Assembly: GCA_030035585.1 (NCBI GenBank)
Contig: CM057462.1
Span: 98,663,234 to 98,727,233, forward strand
From: Dugong dugon
Taxonomy: Eukaryota; Chordata; Mammalia; Sirenia; Dugongidae
DNA length: 64,000 bases
Reading direction: 5' to 3'
This document shows, piece after piece, positions 34,264-44,864 of this stretch (positions within the stretch are counted from its first letter, which is position 1; each line of letters starts with the position of its first letter). The notes beneath the pieces were generated by a model. The model had not been told where the DNA came from. It ran no database searches and was given only the letters and a program-made list of their open reading frames with translations. The position numbers were made by a program, and so were the translations under genes.

Positions 34264-35669
34264 GAGAAGTCAGACACTTCCAGTGGTCCCTCTTACAACA
34301 AAGACCTGAAAAAACAAGTGAATCAATTATATATGACAGTCTAGGAGCCCTGAACATCAAAGACAAAGTTGAAGAATTGGACTGAGCGGCGGGGAAAGGA
34401 GAGACGGTTCAGAAGCAGTGAGGAGGTGCCAGACCTCACCAGGCTGGAACCGGCACCTTGCAGGCTGGATTGGCTAGCATGCAAGGGGTAAGGCAAGCAG
34501 TGGTGCGCAGAATGTGTTTTCCACACTGAGAGAGACTGAGTGGAAGATAGTCTGCTCAAACCTCCAGAACCTGCAAGAAATGGCACTCAATTGACGAAAG
34601 ATAGGTACAGGCATCTAACCTACCAAGTGGATCAAAAAAAAAAAAAACCCTTTTGGGAAGTAACTCTCTCCCATTTACCTGCCCCCTCCCTGCTCTGCTC
34701 TGGGTTCTGGTCCAGCTTCAACAATCGCTGAGCCCCTTGGGCTGGAAGTAGGACTTGTTGTAAAACCCTGAGCCATTCTCCTGGCTTTGGACAGGGAACA
34801 AATTAACAAAAAGGAAAAAATAATCTGCCAGCTCCCCCAAGCCAGGAACTCAGGGCAGCCACAGCCTCTTTGCCTAGGCACAAGCATAAGGGGTCCATGG
34901 ACTTTTAATGTCTTACGCCCTTTCATAGACCTGTGTAGGCCCATTTCAACAGTGTAGGCCCTCATTAGCACAGTACAACAAGATATATACCTGAAGTCTA
35001 TTTTTGTCTGTATCAGCTATAAAGGGGAGTGGCAGATTCATGACATTTAACACCGCCTTGCCCAATAAGCAGGATCCCTAAATACCCGTATCAGTGACCT
35101 GAGAACTGGTGGCTCCACTCACTCCACCCATCACAGGGGTCCAAGAATAAGTAGTGACTCCCAGTGCTTACGGCCAACAGAATTGGGTGCCCATAGTCCA
35201 GCTGCAAAACCCACCTACCTACGCGCTGTAGGAACAGGGACACGCCTTCCACCCAGACACTCAGAGGCAGTAGTCAGCCCCCTGCCTTGATCAGTGTATC
35301 ACCCCTTACTACAGCCAGATACCTATGCCTACTCCAATCATCCCTGGCCATCTAGGACTCTAGGTGAGAACCTGCACCACACACTCAGTGACTGACGACC
35401 TGGACACCTGAGCTGAATCCACACAAGAAATGTAAATGGACTCCTGGGCTCCCATACCTAGTAACAGCTCTAGCCACCCGGAGACAGGATGTGAGAGCTT
35501 CAAAGTCACAAATGATCAAACTAACTCATGTGACTAGACCATTTGGGCATATCAAAACTAAATAAAACAAGAAGCTAGGACATAGTAAGCAAACATAAAA
35601 TAAATATAATAACTTATTGATGGCTCAGAGACAACAGTCAAGATCAAATCACATAAAGAGGCAGACCGT
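34264..35669 (+). other. L1 5'UTR
   Basis: GC-richer leader between the L1 5' terminus and the ORF1 ATG. It holds only chance frames. It differs from the leader of the L1 at 56.9-58.4 kb, which has A-rich modules, suggesting a different L1 subfamily. Confidence 0.75.
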
Positions 35670-36625
35670 TATGGCTTCAGCAAGCCACCAAAACAAAGAA
35701 TCAAGAAACCTTCTGGAACAAAAGAACTTCTTGGATTACTGGAGGTAGAATTCAAAAGATTAATATACAGAACTCTTTAAGAAACCAGGAAGGAGATCAG
35801 GCAACATGCAGAACAAGCCAAGGAACATACAGACAAAGCAACAGAGGAATTTAAGAAGGTAATACAACAGCATAATGACAAATTTAACAGGCTGCAAGAA
35901 TCCACAGAGACAGCTAACAGAAATCTGAAAGATTAACAATAAAATTTCAGAATTAGACAACTCAATAGAAAATTATAGGAGCAGAATTGAGGAAATGGAA
36001 GTCAGAATTAGTGAGACTGAAGATAAGTCAGAATTACTGAGACTGAAGATAGAGCACTTGACACCAACTCATTTGAGGAAAAATCAGATAAAACAATTTA
36101 AAAAAATGAAGAAACCCTAAGAATTATGTGGGACTCTGTCAAGAGGAATAACCTATGAGTGATTGGAGTACCAGAACAGGAGGGGATAACAGAAAATATA
36201 GAGAGAATTGTTGAAGATTTGCTGGCAGAAAACTTGCCTGATATTATGAAAGATGAGATGATATCTATCCAAGATGCTAATTGTACCCCACATAAGGTGG
36301 ATCTCAAAAGAGAGTCACCGAGACATACTATAATCAAACTTGCCAAAACCAAAGATAAAGAGAGAATCTTAAGAGTGGCTAGGGATAAACAAAATGTCAT
36401 TTACAAAGGACAGTCAGTAAGACTAAGCTCGGACTACTAAGCAGAAATCATGCAGGCAAGAAGGCAATGGGATGACATACATAAAGCCTTGAAGGAAAAC
36501 AACTGCCAGCCAAGAATTATATATCCAGCAAAAGTATCTCTCAGATATGATTGCAAAATTAGGGCATTTCCAGATAAACAGAAGTTTAGGGAATTTGCAA
36601 AAACCAAACCAAAATTACAATACTA
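35670..36625 (+). pseudogene. L1 ORF1 (RNA-binding protein), broken
   Basis: The ATG at 35670 (MASASHQNKESRN) starts a frame disrupted by stops. The coiled-coil part lies at about 35750-36110. The RRM-like part is readable at 36159-36440 (IGVPEQEGITENIERIVED, then SPRHTIIKLAKTKDKERILR). A stop follows RLSSDY, where the normal protein continues AETMQARRQWDD. The C-terminal domain is readable to 36625 (IRAFPDKQKFREFAK). In active elements it coats L1 RNA. This copy cannot be functional. Confidence 0.88.
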
Positions 36626-37129
36626 AAGGGACTCCTCTGGTTAGAAAATCAATAACATCAGATAACAACAGGACAGAGCAACCAGATATCAACCCAGTTG
36701 AGAAGTCACGAAAATAAATCAAAGCTAAAACACTGAAAATAGGGAAACAGAGATGTCAATACGTAAAAGATGACAACATTAAAACAAAAAATGAGGGACT
36801 AAATAATGTCATGATATATCTTTAATTTGGAGAAGAAGTCAAGAGATATAAAGAAATAAAAGGTTGGCTTAAACTTAGAAAAATAGGAGCAAATATTAAA
36901 GTAACCTAAAAGGAAACTAACAATCCTACACATCAAAATAAAAAATAAGAAAAAACATAAAGGCTCAGCAAATACAAAATCAACAACAATGAAAAAGATG
37001 AAAATACATAAAGGAAGAGTGGCAACAATACTGGACTAGGTATTCTGAAGATCATAAACCTAGCTGGCCTTGACTACAGCATTTCATTAACTGAAAAATT
37101 TGTATATTTCATCAAATAATTGTCTGCAT

Positions 37130-37365
37130 CCAGTAGCGGCTAAGTTGTTCTTGGTGCTGGGCATACAATGAGGAGCAGGAAAAAATATTTCTGGCTTGCT
37201 CCAAGCTCAGAATCTAATTAGAGTAACAGACAATTAAAGAAGTAATTACAGTTAAGTATGATTATTGTAAAAGGAGGAGCTATAGTGTAAATGCAGAGCA
37301 AGGATGCTCAAGAAGGTCTAGGGACTGAGTTGCAAGGAAGATTTCCCAAGGAAGTAAAGTCTAAT
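37130..37365 (-). repeat. L2 LINE 3' end, antisense
   Basis: The motifs ggtgctgggcatacaatgag and gctccaagctcagaatctaa are the antisense L2 3' terminus. It is followed at once by a sense L2 end, making a head-to-head L2 pair. Confidence 0.65.
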
Positions 37366-37369
37366 ATTT

Positions 37370-37753
37370 CCTTCCATTCTCTTTCTAGCTCACTATGTTC
37401 TGCTCACAGGCCTTCTTTCTATTCTTTGATAACTTAGGGCCCTGTCCTTTCTTGAAATGTTCTTATTCTAGTTCCTACTCATCACTCAAATCTCAGTGAA
37501 TGCCCACTCAAAAGAGGGAAATTTCTGAATTCTTATTGCAGTCATTAACACTTCATCTTCTTTTGTTCTTATCATGACATGTATAGATGTCTGAGATGAT
37601 TTTCATTTAAGACTGATTTAACTATATATTGTCTCTTTCATGGCACTAGAGTAGGAGCTTCAGGAGGACAGAGCCTGTTTAATCTAATCACTGTCGAATG
37701 ATTGGAACCTAAAACATAATGGGTAATCAATAATTACTTGTTGAATAAATGAA
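37370..37753 (+). repeat. L2 LINE 3' end, sense
   Basis: The order is ccttccattctctttctagc, ctcatcactcaaatctcagt, ctagagtaggagcttcagga, ending acttgttgaataaatgaatc, the classical L2 3' end. Confidence 0.8.
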
Positions 37754-37799
37754 TCTGCCTTGACTATCCCACAAAATGTTCAGAGAATCAAATAAAATA

Positions 37800-38015
37800 A
37801 TTAACAACAGTTGGTAAAATCCCCTGACATTTATACACTATATTTTCAAACTACTAAATCAGTTTATATCTGTTATCTCACTTGAGTCTCCTGTCTATTC
37901 TATGACCGAAGGCTGGCATGACTGAGAAAGCAAAAGCTTAGGTAGATCAAGTGACTTCAAAGTCACATGATAGTAAATAACAGCAAAGCTGAAATGGAAG
38001 TTAAGATCTTTAAAG
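37800..38015. repeat. MIR-like fragment
   Basis: The stretches ttatctgttatctcacttga and caagtgacttcaaagtcaca resemble the MIR/MIR3 core. Weak. Confidence 0.45.
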
Positions 38016-38099
38016 CACAGTATGGCTCTTTTACTATACAAAATAGAATAGAAATGTGAACTTTCAAAAATCATCAATATTTGACTTTGCTTCATACTC

Positions 38100-39490
38100 T
38101 TAGAACACGGTTAGGTGTTGGCTGGACTGAATGGAGCATGTCTTTGGGTGGTGCTGACCAAGATGCAGGGCCTTAAAGCCAACCAGGCGGAGTGGAGGAA
38201 GGAGGCAGTCAATACCCAGGGCACCAGGGCAGGCAGGAAGTACTTGCTGCAGAAAAGATGCAACACTTCTTAGGAGTTGGTACGAGGTTTTGTGCATAGT
38301 CAGCAAGGTCAACATTATATGTTGGTGATACTGGAGACTTGTGGGAGTCTCCAGAAAGAGGTGGGTCTGCCAGCAGAGGGCACTTGGTCACCCTGTGTGA
38401 GCACTGGTGGTGTCCACATAGGCTGGTGTCTGTACTGTGAAGTTCATTTCTGGGGGTACTTGTGCTATCTCACAACTTGCTGACCCTTGGTGGGTCATTG
38501 TAGGGAGCACTATTCTATGGCTTGTGGCATGACAGCAAGGGAGGAATGGAATGGCTTCCCCTGAAGCATTCCACGTGTCCACTTGGCAGGATGGAGTCCT
38601 TGGCCCATTGACTGTGCAATGCCACCTGTGTGCCTGCATGCTTTTGTAGATATGCTGGTGAGAGGGGCAGGACTACTCCTCTAGAAGGTAGGAAAGAGAT
38701 TCACATTCATTACAGCAGAAAGTCTATGATTGTTTGCAGAGTTCTGATACAGGCCGAAGGAAGTTACTTGAAACTGTGCAGCTATACACAAGTTTTACTT
38801 AATCTTAGCATTTATTACCATGATATTAAACATCCATAGACTTATCTTATATGTTATATCCTCTTGAGAGGAATCATCATGATAAGGCATTGTTGCATTG
38901 TCCTTGACATGGTGAGGATTTATGGTGATGTGGTATTCAGGGGTGTGTCAGCCTTATGTGAGCAGTGAGCATCCGCAAATCAGTCACTAGGAATCACAGA
39001 AGAAGCAGTAGGCATGTGACAAGGATGCTCAGTGATAGTATTTGAAGGTAGATTTGGTCCCAATTGGAGTGCTGGTGTCCTAAGCACAGGAGTGACTTGT
39101 GACATCTGTGAGGTCAGGAACATGACATCAGACACCAGCTTATCAATCTTATCATTTAAAGATTTTAAGAGTTGTGATATGTCTACAAGGCTGGCAAGTT
39201 CTTCTTTAATGTCATTTCTAATATTTCTAACTTGTTAAAGATATTTTGAGAGATCATCAGAATCCTTGGGCCCTAGCTCCTTACTCTTCCTATGTACACC
39301 CTTCCTCCTGTGCACGGGTCCTTCGCTGAGCACACAGTCTGGTTGTCTTACCAGATTTGGCGTTGTAAATGTCACCTCCTGGTTTGCCAACAATAGAGGT
39401 GAATCCTCAACCTCAGCAAGTGCTGTTGACATCATTAGCACTTCGAGATTGTGGCTTGGGCATGGCTCTGTTCATGCTGATGGTTAGACT
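38100..39490. other. Unresolved ~1.4 kb segment, several minus frames
   Basis: This segment is GC-richer than its surroundings and carries several minus-strand frames of 60-83 codons (38100-38315, 38209-38391, 38388-38639, 39235-39441). The last, with the sequence after it, is rich in Leu, Val and Asp and could include a coiled-coil stretch. I recognise no family. Candidates are a decayed retroviral (ERVL/MaLR) internal region, a retrocopy, or chance. No LTRs flank it directly. Confidence 0.35.
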
Positions 39491-39948
39491 ATCTTGGCTG
39501 CTCTGAAATATGAATCTTTTTGATGTATGTTTGTTAATAGCAGAACTTCATAAGGCTTCAACGTTCTTGAAATACTTTCTTTGCTTAGCCCCTGCTATAT
39601 GCTTTCTTGTCTCTTTTACTGCCTCAATGGTAGAAAAAAGTCTAAACTAGCTTCTAGTTTTTCAGACCTCCTAACTTTGTAGAGCCATAAATTGCAGTAC
39701 TTGATCCTCTTCTCTCCTCTGTCAGCTCTCACTTCCTAAGAACCATACTCTAAAGTTAACAGCTATACCCTAGGACTAAATACAAAATTAAACTAGTTTT
39801 TGTTACTGATAAAGAGTAAAACCAAGACTAATGGGATCAAAAGGATTTGCTAGCAATTTAATGATCTGCCAGAACAAAACTCAGTACCAATTAAAGGAAG
39901 ACATCATTACACAGACTCTCCACACATACACATATTATTCACCAACTT
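39491..39948. other. Unassigned; possibly old L1
   Basis: The text ccagaacaaaactcagtacc is faintly L1-like. No gene was seen. Confidence 0.3.
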
Positions 39949-40063
39949 ATTCGTAAAATAAATATAATTTATAAAACTTTAGCTATACTGATAAAAATTA
40001 TTTATTTATGTTTGTCTAGTTTCTGTCTCTCTCACTAGACTGTACATATCATACAAATATAGA
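39949..40063 (+). repeat. Direct repeat 1: L1/L2 junction copy
   Basis: About 105-115 bases match 41960-42063: cgtaaaataaata(t/c)aatttat, ctttagctatactgataaa, then tctctctca(c/g)tagactgtac. The first half belongs to L1 ORF2 and the second half to an L2 3' end. Confidence 0.8.
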
Positions 40064-40414
40064 ATTCTATTTCTAGTGAAAATATCCCTAATATAAGAGT
40101 GAAAGAATGGCATTTTCAGATAAACAAAAACCAAGGGACTCACTGCCAGCAAACTGACACTAAAAGAAATGCTAAAAAAAAATTGTTTTCATGCTGAAGG
40201 GAAATGACACTAGATGGAAACTTGGATCTATGAATAGGAATAAAAAACACCAGGTGTAAATATCTGGGTAAATGTAACAGACTATCATTTTTTTTTCTTT
40301 TCTTACTTATTTAAGAGATAGTTGACTATTTAAATAAAAAATAATAGCATTGTCTTTTAAGGTTTATAATGTTTATAGAAGTAAAATATATGGCAACAAT
40401 AAAACAAAGAATAA

Positions 40415-40598
40415 CCCATTAAAAACCCATTGTTGTCAAGTTGATTCCAACTAATAGTAACCCTGTCAGACAGAGTAGAACTGCCCCATAGGGTCTCCAA
40501 AGCTGTGATCTTCATGGAAGCAGACTGCCACATCTTTCTCCTACGGAGTGGGTGGATTAACAGCCCAGCACTTATCCACTGCACCACCAGGGCACTTG
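40415..40598 (-). repeat. AfroSINE variant, antisense, 12-bp TSD
   Basis: The tail complement is cattgttgtcaagttgattc and the head complement is gcaccaccagggcac. Perfect flanking duplications aacaaagaataa lie at 40403-40414 and 40599-40610. The B-box region has lost a few bases (ggtggattaacagcc). Confidence 0.93.
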
Positions 40599-41227
40599 AA
40601 CAAAGAATAAGGAGTGAAAATGGTGTTATACTATTGTAATATTTTTTTTTAAATTTTTATAGTTAATGTGCACTATAAAACATTAACTCTAGGAAAACTG
40701 TGATAAGTCAAAGATGCATATAATGATATATAGTACAATCGTTAAAATGGAAAAACTATTAGCGGAAATAAAATGAAATACTAAAAAATATTAAATTAAT
40801 TAAACAAAAGACTGGAAAGAAGGAATAACAACCACAACCAAAAATAAGGAGCAAAAAGAACAAAACTAGCAATATGCTAGACTTGAACCAAACCATATAA
40901 ATATTACATTAAATATAACTCAGTTAAACACTCCAATTAGAATGCAGAGATTGTCAGACTGGATACAAATGCAAGACCCAACTATAGGCTATCTACAAGA
41001 GATGCACTTTAAACATAAATTTACAGATAGATAGATAAATGGATAGAAAATATGTACCATGCAAATAACAGCCATAAGAAAGTAGATGGAGCTATGTTAA
41101 TATTAGATACAGCATACATCAAGATAATTATTACCAGAGATGATAAAGATTACCTCATAATGACTTCGTTGATTAATTCATTGGTTACTTCCTTGATTCA
41201 TCAGGAGATCATTTTTTTTCTCTTTAT

Positions 41228-41297
41228 TTCTGTCATTTTTTACTTCATGTATTTAAAGTCTGATATTAGTTAAATACATGAAGTAAAACTGACAGAA
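41228..41297. repeat. Foldback hairpin in L1 (27-28 bp arms)
   Basis: The left arm ttctgtcattttttacttca/tgtattta (41228-41255) and right arm 41271-41297 (taaatacatgaagtaaaact/gacagaa) are near-perfect complements around a 15-base loop. The right arm is ordinary L1 ORF2 sequence. The left arm is an inverted copy of it where other L1 sequence is expected. Confidence 0.88.
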
Positions 41298-41673
41298 TTC
41301 AGCAAAGACAAATCCAGAATCATAGCTGAACACTTTAACACCATTCTCTCAGTAACTCATAGAACAACTAGGCTAAAATCAACCAACTAGGTCTAACTGA
41401 TATTTATAGAGCATGGCATCCAAAAACTATGGAATACTCCTTCTTTCCAAGTGCACATGAAACATTCATGAAGATAAATTACCTGCTGGTAATAAAATAT
41501 CTCTCATTAAGTACAAAAGATTGATTGTTGCAGTGTATGTTCTTTGACCGTAAGAGAATTAAATTAAATGAATAATCAATAAATAAGGATCCAACCCCAA
41601 TTATTTAGAAATTCAGACTTCACTTATAAATAAACCAACGATCAATAAAGAAACGATGAAGGAAATAGAATAT

Positions 41674-41692
41674 ATTGATATATATATATATC
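41674..41692. repeat. (TA)n microsatellite
   Basis: A short alternating TA tract, self-complementary with its gat/atc flanks. Confidence 0.7.
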
Positions 41693-41959
41693 AAACTGAA
41701 TGATAATAAAAACATAATGTATCAAAATTTGTGAGAAACAGCTAACACAGTGCTTAAAGGGATATTTTAGCTCTAATTTCTTATATTAAAAAAGAAGAAA
41801 AGTTTAAATTCAATGTTCTCACTTTCTATTATAAGAGGCTAGGAAAAACAAAATTTAAGTTAAAGTAAGTAGAAGTACGAAAAATAAAACTAAGAACATA
41901 AATCAATGAAATGAAAAACAGACATGTTGTAGAAGAAATAGCAAACCCAAAACTGATCC

Positions 41960-42063
41960 TTTCGTAAAATAAATACAATTTATAAACTTTAGCTATACTG
42001 ATAAAGAGTATTTATTTTTGTCTAATTTCTATCTCTCTCAGTAGACTGTACACTTCATACAAA
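41960..42063 (+). repeat. Direct repeat 2: L1/L2 junction copy
   Basis: Second copy of the junction at 39949-40063. Here the L1 side is contiguous with upstream L1 ORF2 and the L2 side is contiguous with the rest of the L2 end, so this is the original junction. Confidence 0.8.
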
Positions 42064-42160
42064 GCAGTGTCTTTATTTGATTTAAAGCTGTTTCCCCGAC
42101 TCTAAATAATGTCTGACTTACAGTAGGCAACCAATAAACTTTTGAATGAGTGAATAAATT
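42020..42160 (+). repeat. L2 LINE 3' end
   Basis: The order is agtagactgtacacttcata, aaagcagtgtctttatttga and aatgtctgacttacagtagg, ending caataaacttttgaatgagt, the L2 terminus. Confidence 0.8.
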
Positions 42161-42269
42161 ATGAACACTATTAGCAGATTCATTTCCATATACAGCAGCC
42201 AAGCGAGACTATTGAGTCTTCCCATCTTTGGAATTCTTCCCAAATAATTCTGTCTTTGCTAATAACTTT

Positions 42270-42923
42270 GCCTTGGAATTGTGTCAGTATGCCTCAATAT
42301 ATACATTCCTAGGCATCTTAACTATGCTTCTAATCTCTTCTCAAATGTAACCTACCCCATGAAGAATTTTCAATTCTCTAAGGAGATGAATATTGAATAT
42401 ACCATGGACTGTCAAAAGAACAAACAAATCTGTCATGGAAGAAGTACAACCAGAATGCTCCTTAGAAACAAGGATGGTGAAACTATGTCTCACATACTTT
42501 GGACATGTTATCAGATGGACTCAGTCCCTGGAGAAGGACATCATGGTAAAATAGAGGGTCAGCGAAAAAAAGGAAGACCCTTTACTAAATGGATTGACAC
42601 AGTGGCTGCAACAATGGGCTCAAGCATAGCAACAATCGTGAGGATGGTGCAGGACCAGGCAGTGTTTTGTTCTGTTGTGCATACAGGGTCGTTAAGAGTC
42701 TGAATCAACTTGATGGCACCTAACAACAACAACAACAGCAACAACAAGCAGATGAAATCTCCTCTCTCCTTAAACCAGTATTAGGATTATACCACTAGGT
42801 TTATCTTATACAGTTTTTCATTAAAATTAATCTGGGTATTTATTTTCCTCTTCTAAAGTATAAATCATTGAGGGTGAAGACGATTTTTGATTTGTCTTTA
42901 TACGGCTCTCAGTACTTAGGTGC
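42270..42923 (+). repeat. L2 LINE, split by an RTE fragment
   Basis: The left piece (tcttctcaaatgtaacctac, ccatgaagaatttt) and right piece (cattgagggtgaagacgatt, ctctcagtacttaggtgct) are consecutive parts of an L2 3' end. The RTE at 42384-42748 separates them. Confidence 0.75.
42384..42748 (+). mobile_element. RTE/Bov-B-type LINE, 3' end
   Basis: Readable C-terminus: GRSTTRMLLRNKDGETMSH, then SIATIVRMVQDQAVFCSVVH, in one open frame for this stretch. The end is gatggcacctaacaacaaca with a (CAA)n tail. It is 5'-truncated and nested in L2. This is the cleanest RTE 3' end in the window. Confidence 0.9.
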
Positions 42924-43912
42924 TGTATTAGTTTCCCAGGTCCTCTATAAAAAATTATCAAAAACTAGATGACTTGCCTCCACCAGATTGAGTCCAGTAC
43001 AACTAGATGGTGCCCAGCTACCACCACTGACCGGTCTGACAGGGATCATAACAGAGGGTCCCAGACAGAGTTGGAGAAAAATGTAGAACAAAATTCTAAC
43101 TCACAAAAAAAGACCAGACTTACTGGCCTGACAGAGACTGAAGAAACCCTGCGAGTATGGTCCCCAGACACCCTTTCAGCTTAGTAATGAAGTCTTTCCC
43201 TAGATTCACAGTTCAGCCAGCCAAAGATTAGACAGCGCAATAAAACAAAACAAGACTAATGGGGCACAACAGACCAGGGACAAGGACTAGAAAGCAGGAG
43301 GCGACAGGAAAGCTGGTAATAGGGAACCCAAGGTTGAGAAGGGAGAGTGTTGACATGTCGTGGAGTTGTTAACCATTGTCATAAAACAATATGTGTACTA
43401 ACTGTTTAATGAGAAACTGTTCTGTAAACCTGCATCTAAAGTACAATAAAAAATAAAATAAAATAAACAACAACAGAAGAAAACTAGACGACTTGAGATG
43501 ACAGAAATTTGTCCTCTCAACAGTTCTGGAGGCCAGAAGTCTGAAATCTAGGTGTTGGAAGTGTTGGTTCCTTCTGAAGGCTTTCATGGAACATCAGATC
43601 CATGCCTCTCTTCCAGATTTTGGTGATTGAAGGCAATCCTTGGCATTCCTTGACTTGTAGGTACATCACTCCCGTCTCTGTCTCTTTCTTCACTTGTTGT
43701 TCTCCTCTGTCTATGTGTCTATTCTGTGTCTCAAACTCTCCCTCTCCTTATAAGGACACTAGTCATTGGATTTAAAGTTCACCCTAATCCAATATTATCT
43801 CACCTTTATGTAGTCATACCTACAAAGACCTTATTTTCAAATAAGGTCACATTCAACAGTACTGGGGGTTAAGACTTCAACATATTTGTTGGAGAACACA
43901 ATTCAGCCCTCA
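42924..43912 (-). repeat. MLT1-like LTR, antisense, split by an L1 tail
   Basis: The plus strand begins tgtattagtttcccaggtcc and continues after the insertion with cagttctggaggccagaagt, atccttggcattccttgact and ccttataaggacactagtca, ending ttggagaacacaattcagc. This is the complement of a MaLR/MLT1-type LTR. Confidence 0.85.
42977..43479 (+). mobile_element. L1 3'UTR insertion with 16-bp TSD
   Basis: This runs from cctccaccagattgagtcca through gtatggtccccagacaccct to an AATAAA-containing A-rich tail (43445-43468). Target duplications aaaactagatgacttg (42961-42976) and aaaactagacgacttg (43480-43495) differ at one position. It is strongly 5'-truncated: only about 500 bases of 3'UTR were inserted. 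Confidence 0.95.
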
Positions 43913-44289
43913 GGAGGAGTCTTTCACATAGTAAGCACTTTATGAAAATCTTGGCTGGCTTTGATGATGAGTAATGGAATTACAAGTTAATTGCATTTTA
44001 ATGAGGAAAATAGTCTTAAGACTCAGTTACAGAAGTGAAAGTCATGTTACAGTGAAAAAATTCATTTTATGTCCAAGAATTTGTTTTTATGGTAAGATTC
44101 TCTGTTTCTTTAGTTGCTATATATAAAACTTTCTTTTAATGCTTGAGTGTTTTCTATAAAAGCTTATTATTATTAAACAATGTGGAAATGCAAGAACACT
44201 TTGAAAAATTTATGCAAACCAAATGCAATTGCTATGCTCCCTTGTTACTAGAAGTTCTTGACATGTCTTAGAGGTATTTATTTGGTGTT
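43913..44289. other. Unassigned non-coding
   Basis: This begins with an L2/MIR-like end (cacatagtaagcactttatg). The remainder is AT-rich. Confidence 0.4.
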
Positions 44290-44815
44290 TGTTTCTTTAG
44301 GAATTGTGAGACAGACTGCTAGTTGTTCCCCAGTATCCAATTCTCCCCTTCTTCAATAGTAATTTTTAATTGGTCACAGGCCACCTGGAATAAATACTAC
44401 AATGATAGCTTTGTGGATGAGAATCAGTATAAAGCTGATTCCCAGAAGGTGGAGATTAATCATATTCTTGCTTTTCCACTTCTTCATCATTATGACACCA
44501 GCCATCCACATGACACTTTCTTTTTCTTATCCTGCCCACCTGGGGCTAGGTTAGACCTTATAAGAGGATACTGTCGCTGGGTTTGTAAATTTGCTGGAAT
44601 GACTCACAGAACTCATAGAAGATATATTTACCATTACTGTTTTATTTTTGTAGTAAAAGGATATAAATGAGGATCATCATAAAGAAAGGATGCATGGGAG
44701 AGTTCTGGGAAGGTTCTCAACACGGAGCTTCTGAGTCTCAGAGAGGGTATGTCACCCTCTCTTCACCAACCAAGAAGCTCTATAAGGCTTAGGGTTACCA
44801 GCTTTTATTGGCCAG
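44290..44815 (-). repeat. Degraded LTR remnant
   Basis: The motifs gctggaatgactcacagaac, ttaccattactgttttat, cacggagcttctgagtctca and ccaaccaagaagctctataa follow the layout of an old ERV LTR read in antisense. The family was not assigned. The 115-codon frame at 44323-44670 is inside it and is considered chance. Confidence 0.45.
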
Positions 44816-44864
44816 TCTTTCATGATAAGCTAAATTATGCTTCCTGAGCAGAGGCGGATTAGAT

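Larger units (their letters stand above)
34247..37010 (+). mobile_element. L1 5' half (5'UTR and ORF1, no ORF2)
   Basis: This starts with an intact L1 5' end (ggccaagatggtggagaagt), spans a ~1.4 kb 5'UTR and ORF1, and ends in the inter-ORF spacer. The end aligns to about 872-895 of the first L1, roughly 80 bases before the ORF2 start. No A-tail or TSD is visible at the right end. This is the opposite of usual 5' truncation. A deletion or rearrangement removing ORF2, or an early termination, would explain it. Confidence 0.85.
40064..42010 (+). mobile_element. Ancient L1 (L1M type), partial
   Basis: This contains the end of ORF1 (cactgccagcaaactgacac, taaaagaaatgctaaa) and the ORF2 endonuclease region (cactccaattagaatgcaga, gattgtcagactggata, caagacccaactataggcta, ctacaagagatgcacttt). 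Later come ctaacacagtgcttaaaggg and the run to the L2 junction at about 42010. Many stops are present. An AfroSINE with TSD sits in it at 40415-40598, and a foldback lies at 41228-41297. Confidence 0.85.

Noticed and set aside
34247-37010. HAL1 (ancient half-L1) assignment
   Set aside because: The ORF1 and 5'UTR match the modern L1s in this window closely, not an ancient HAL1.
42281-42703. 140-codon open frame as a gene
   Set aside because: Its C-terminal two thirds is the RTE LINE end and its start lies in an L2. The openness is inherited from RTE coding sequence.
44323-44670. 115-codon plus frame as a gene
   Set aside because: It spans a degraded LTR-like remnant and has no recognisable domain.
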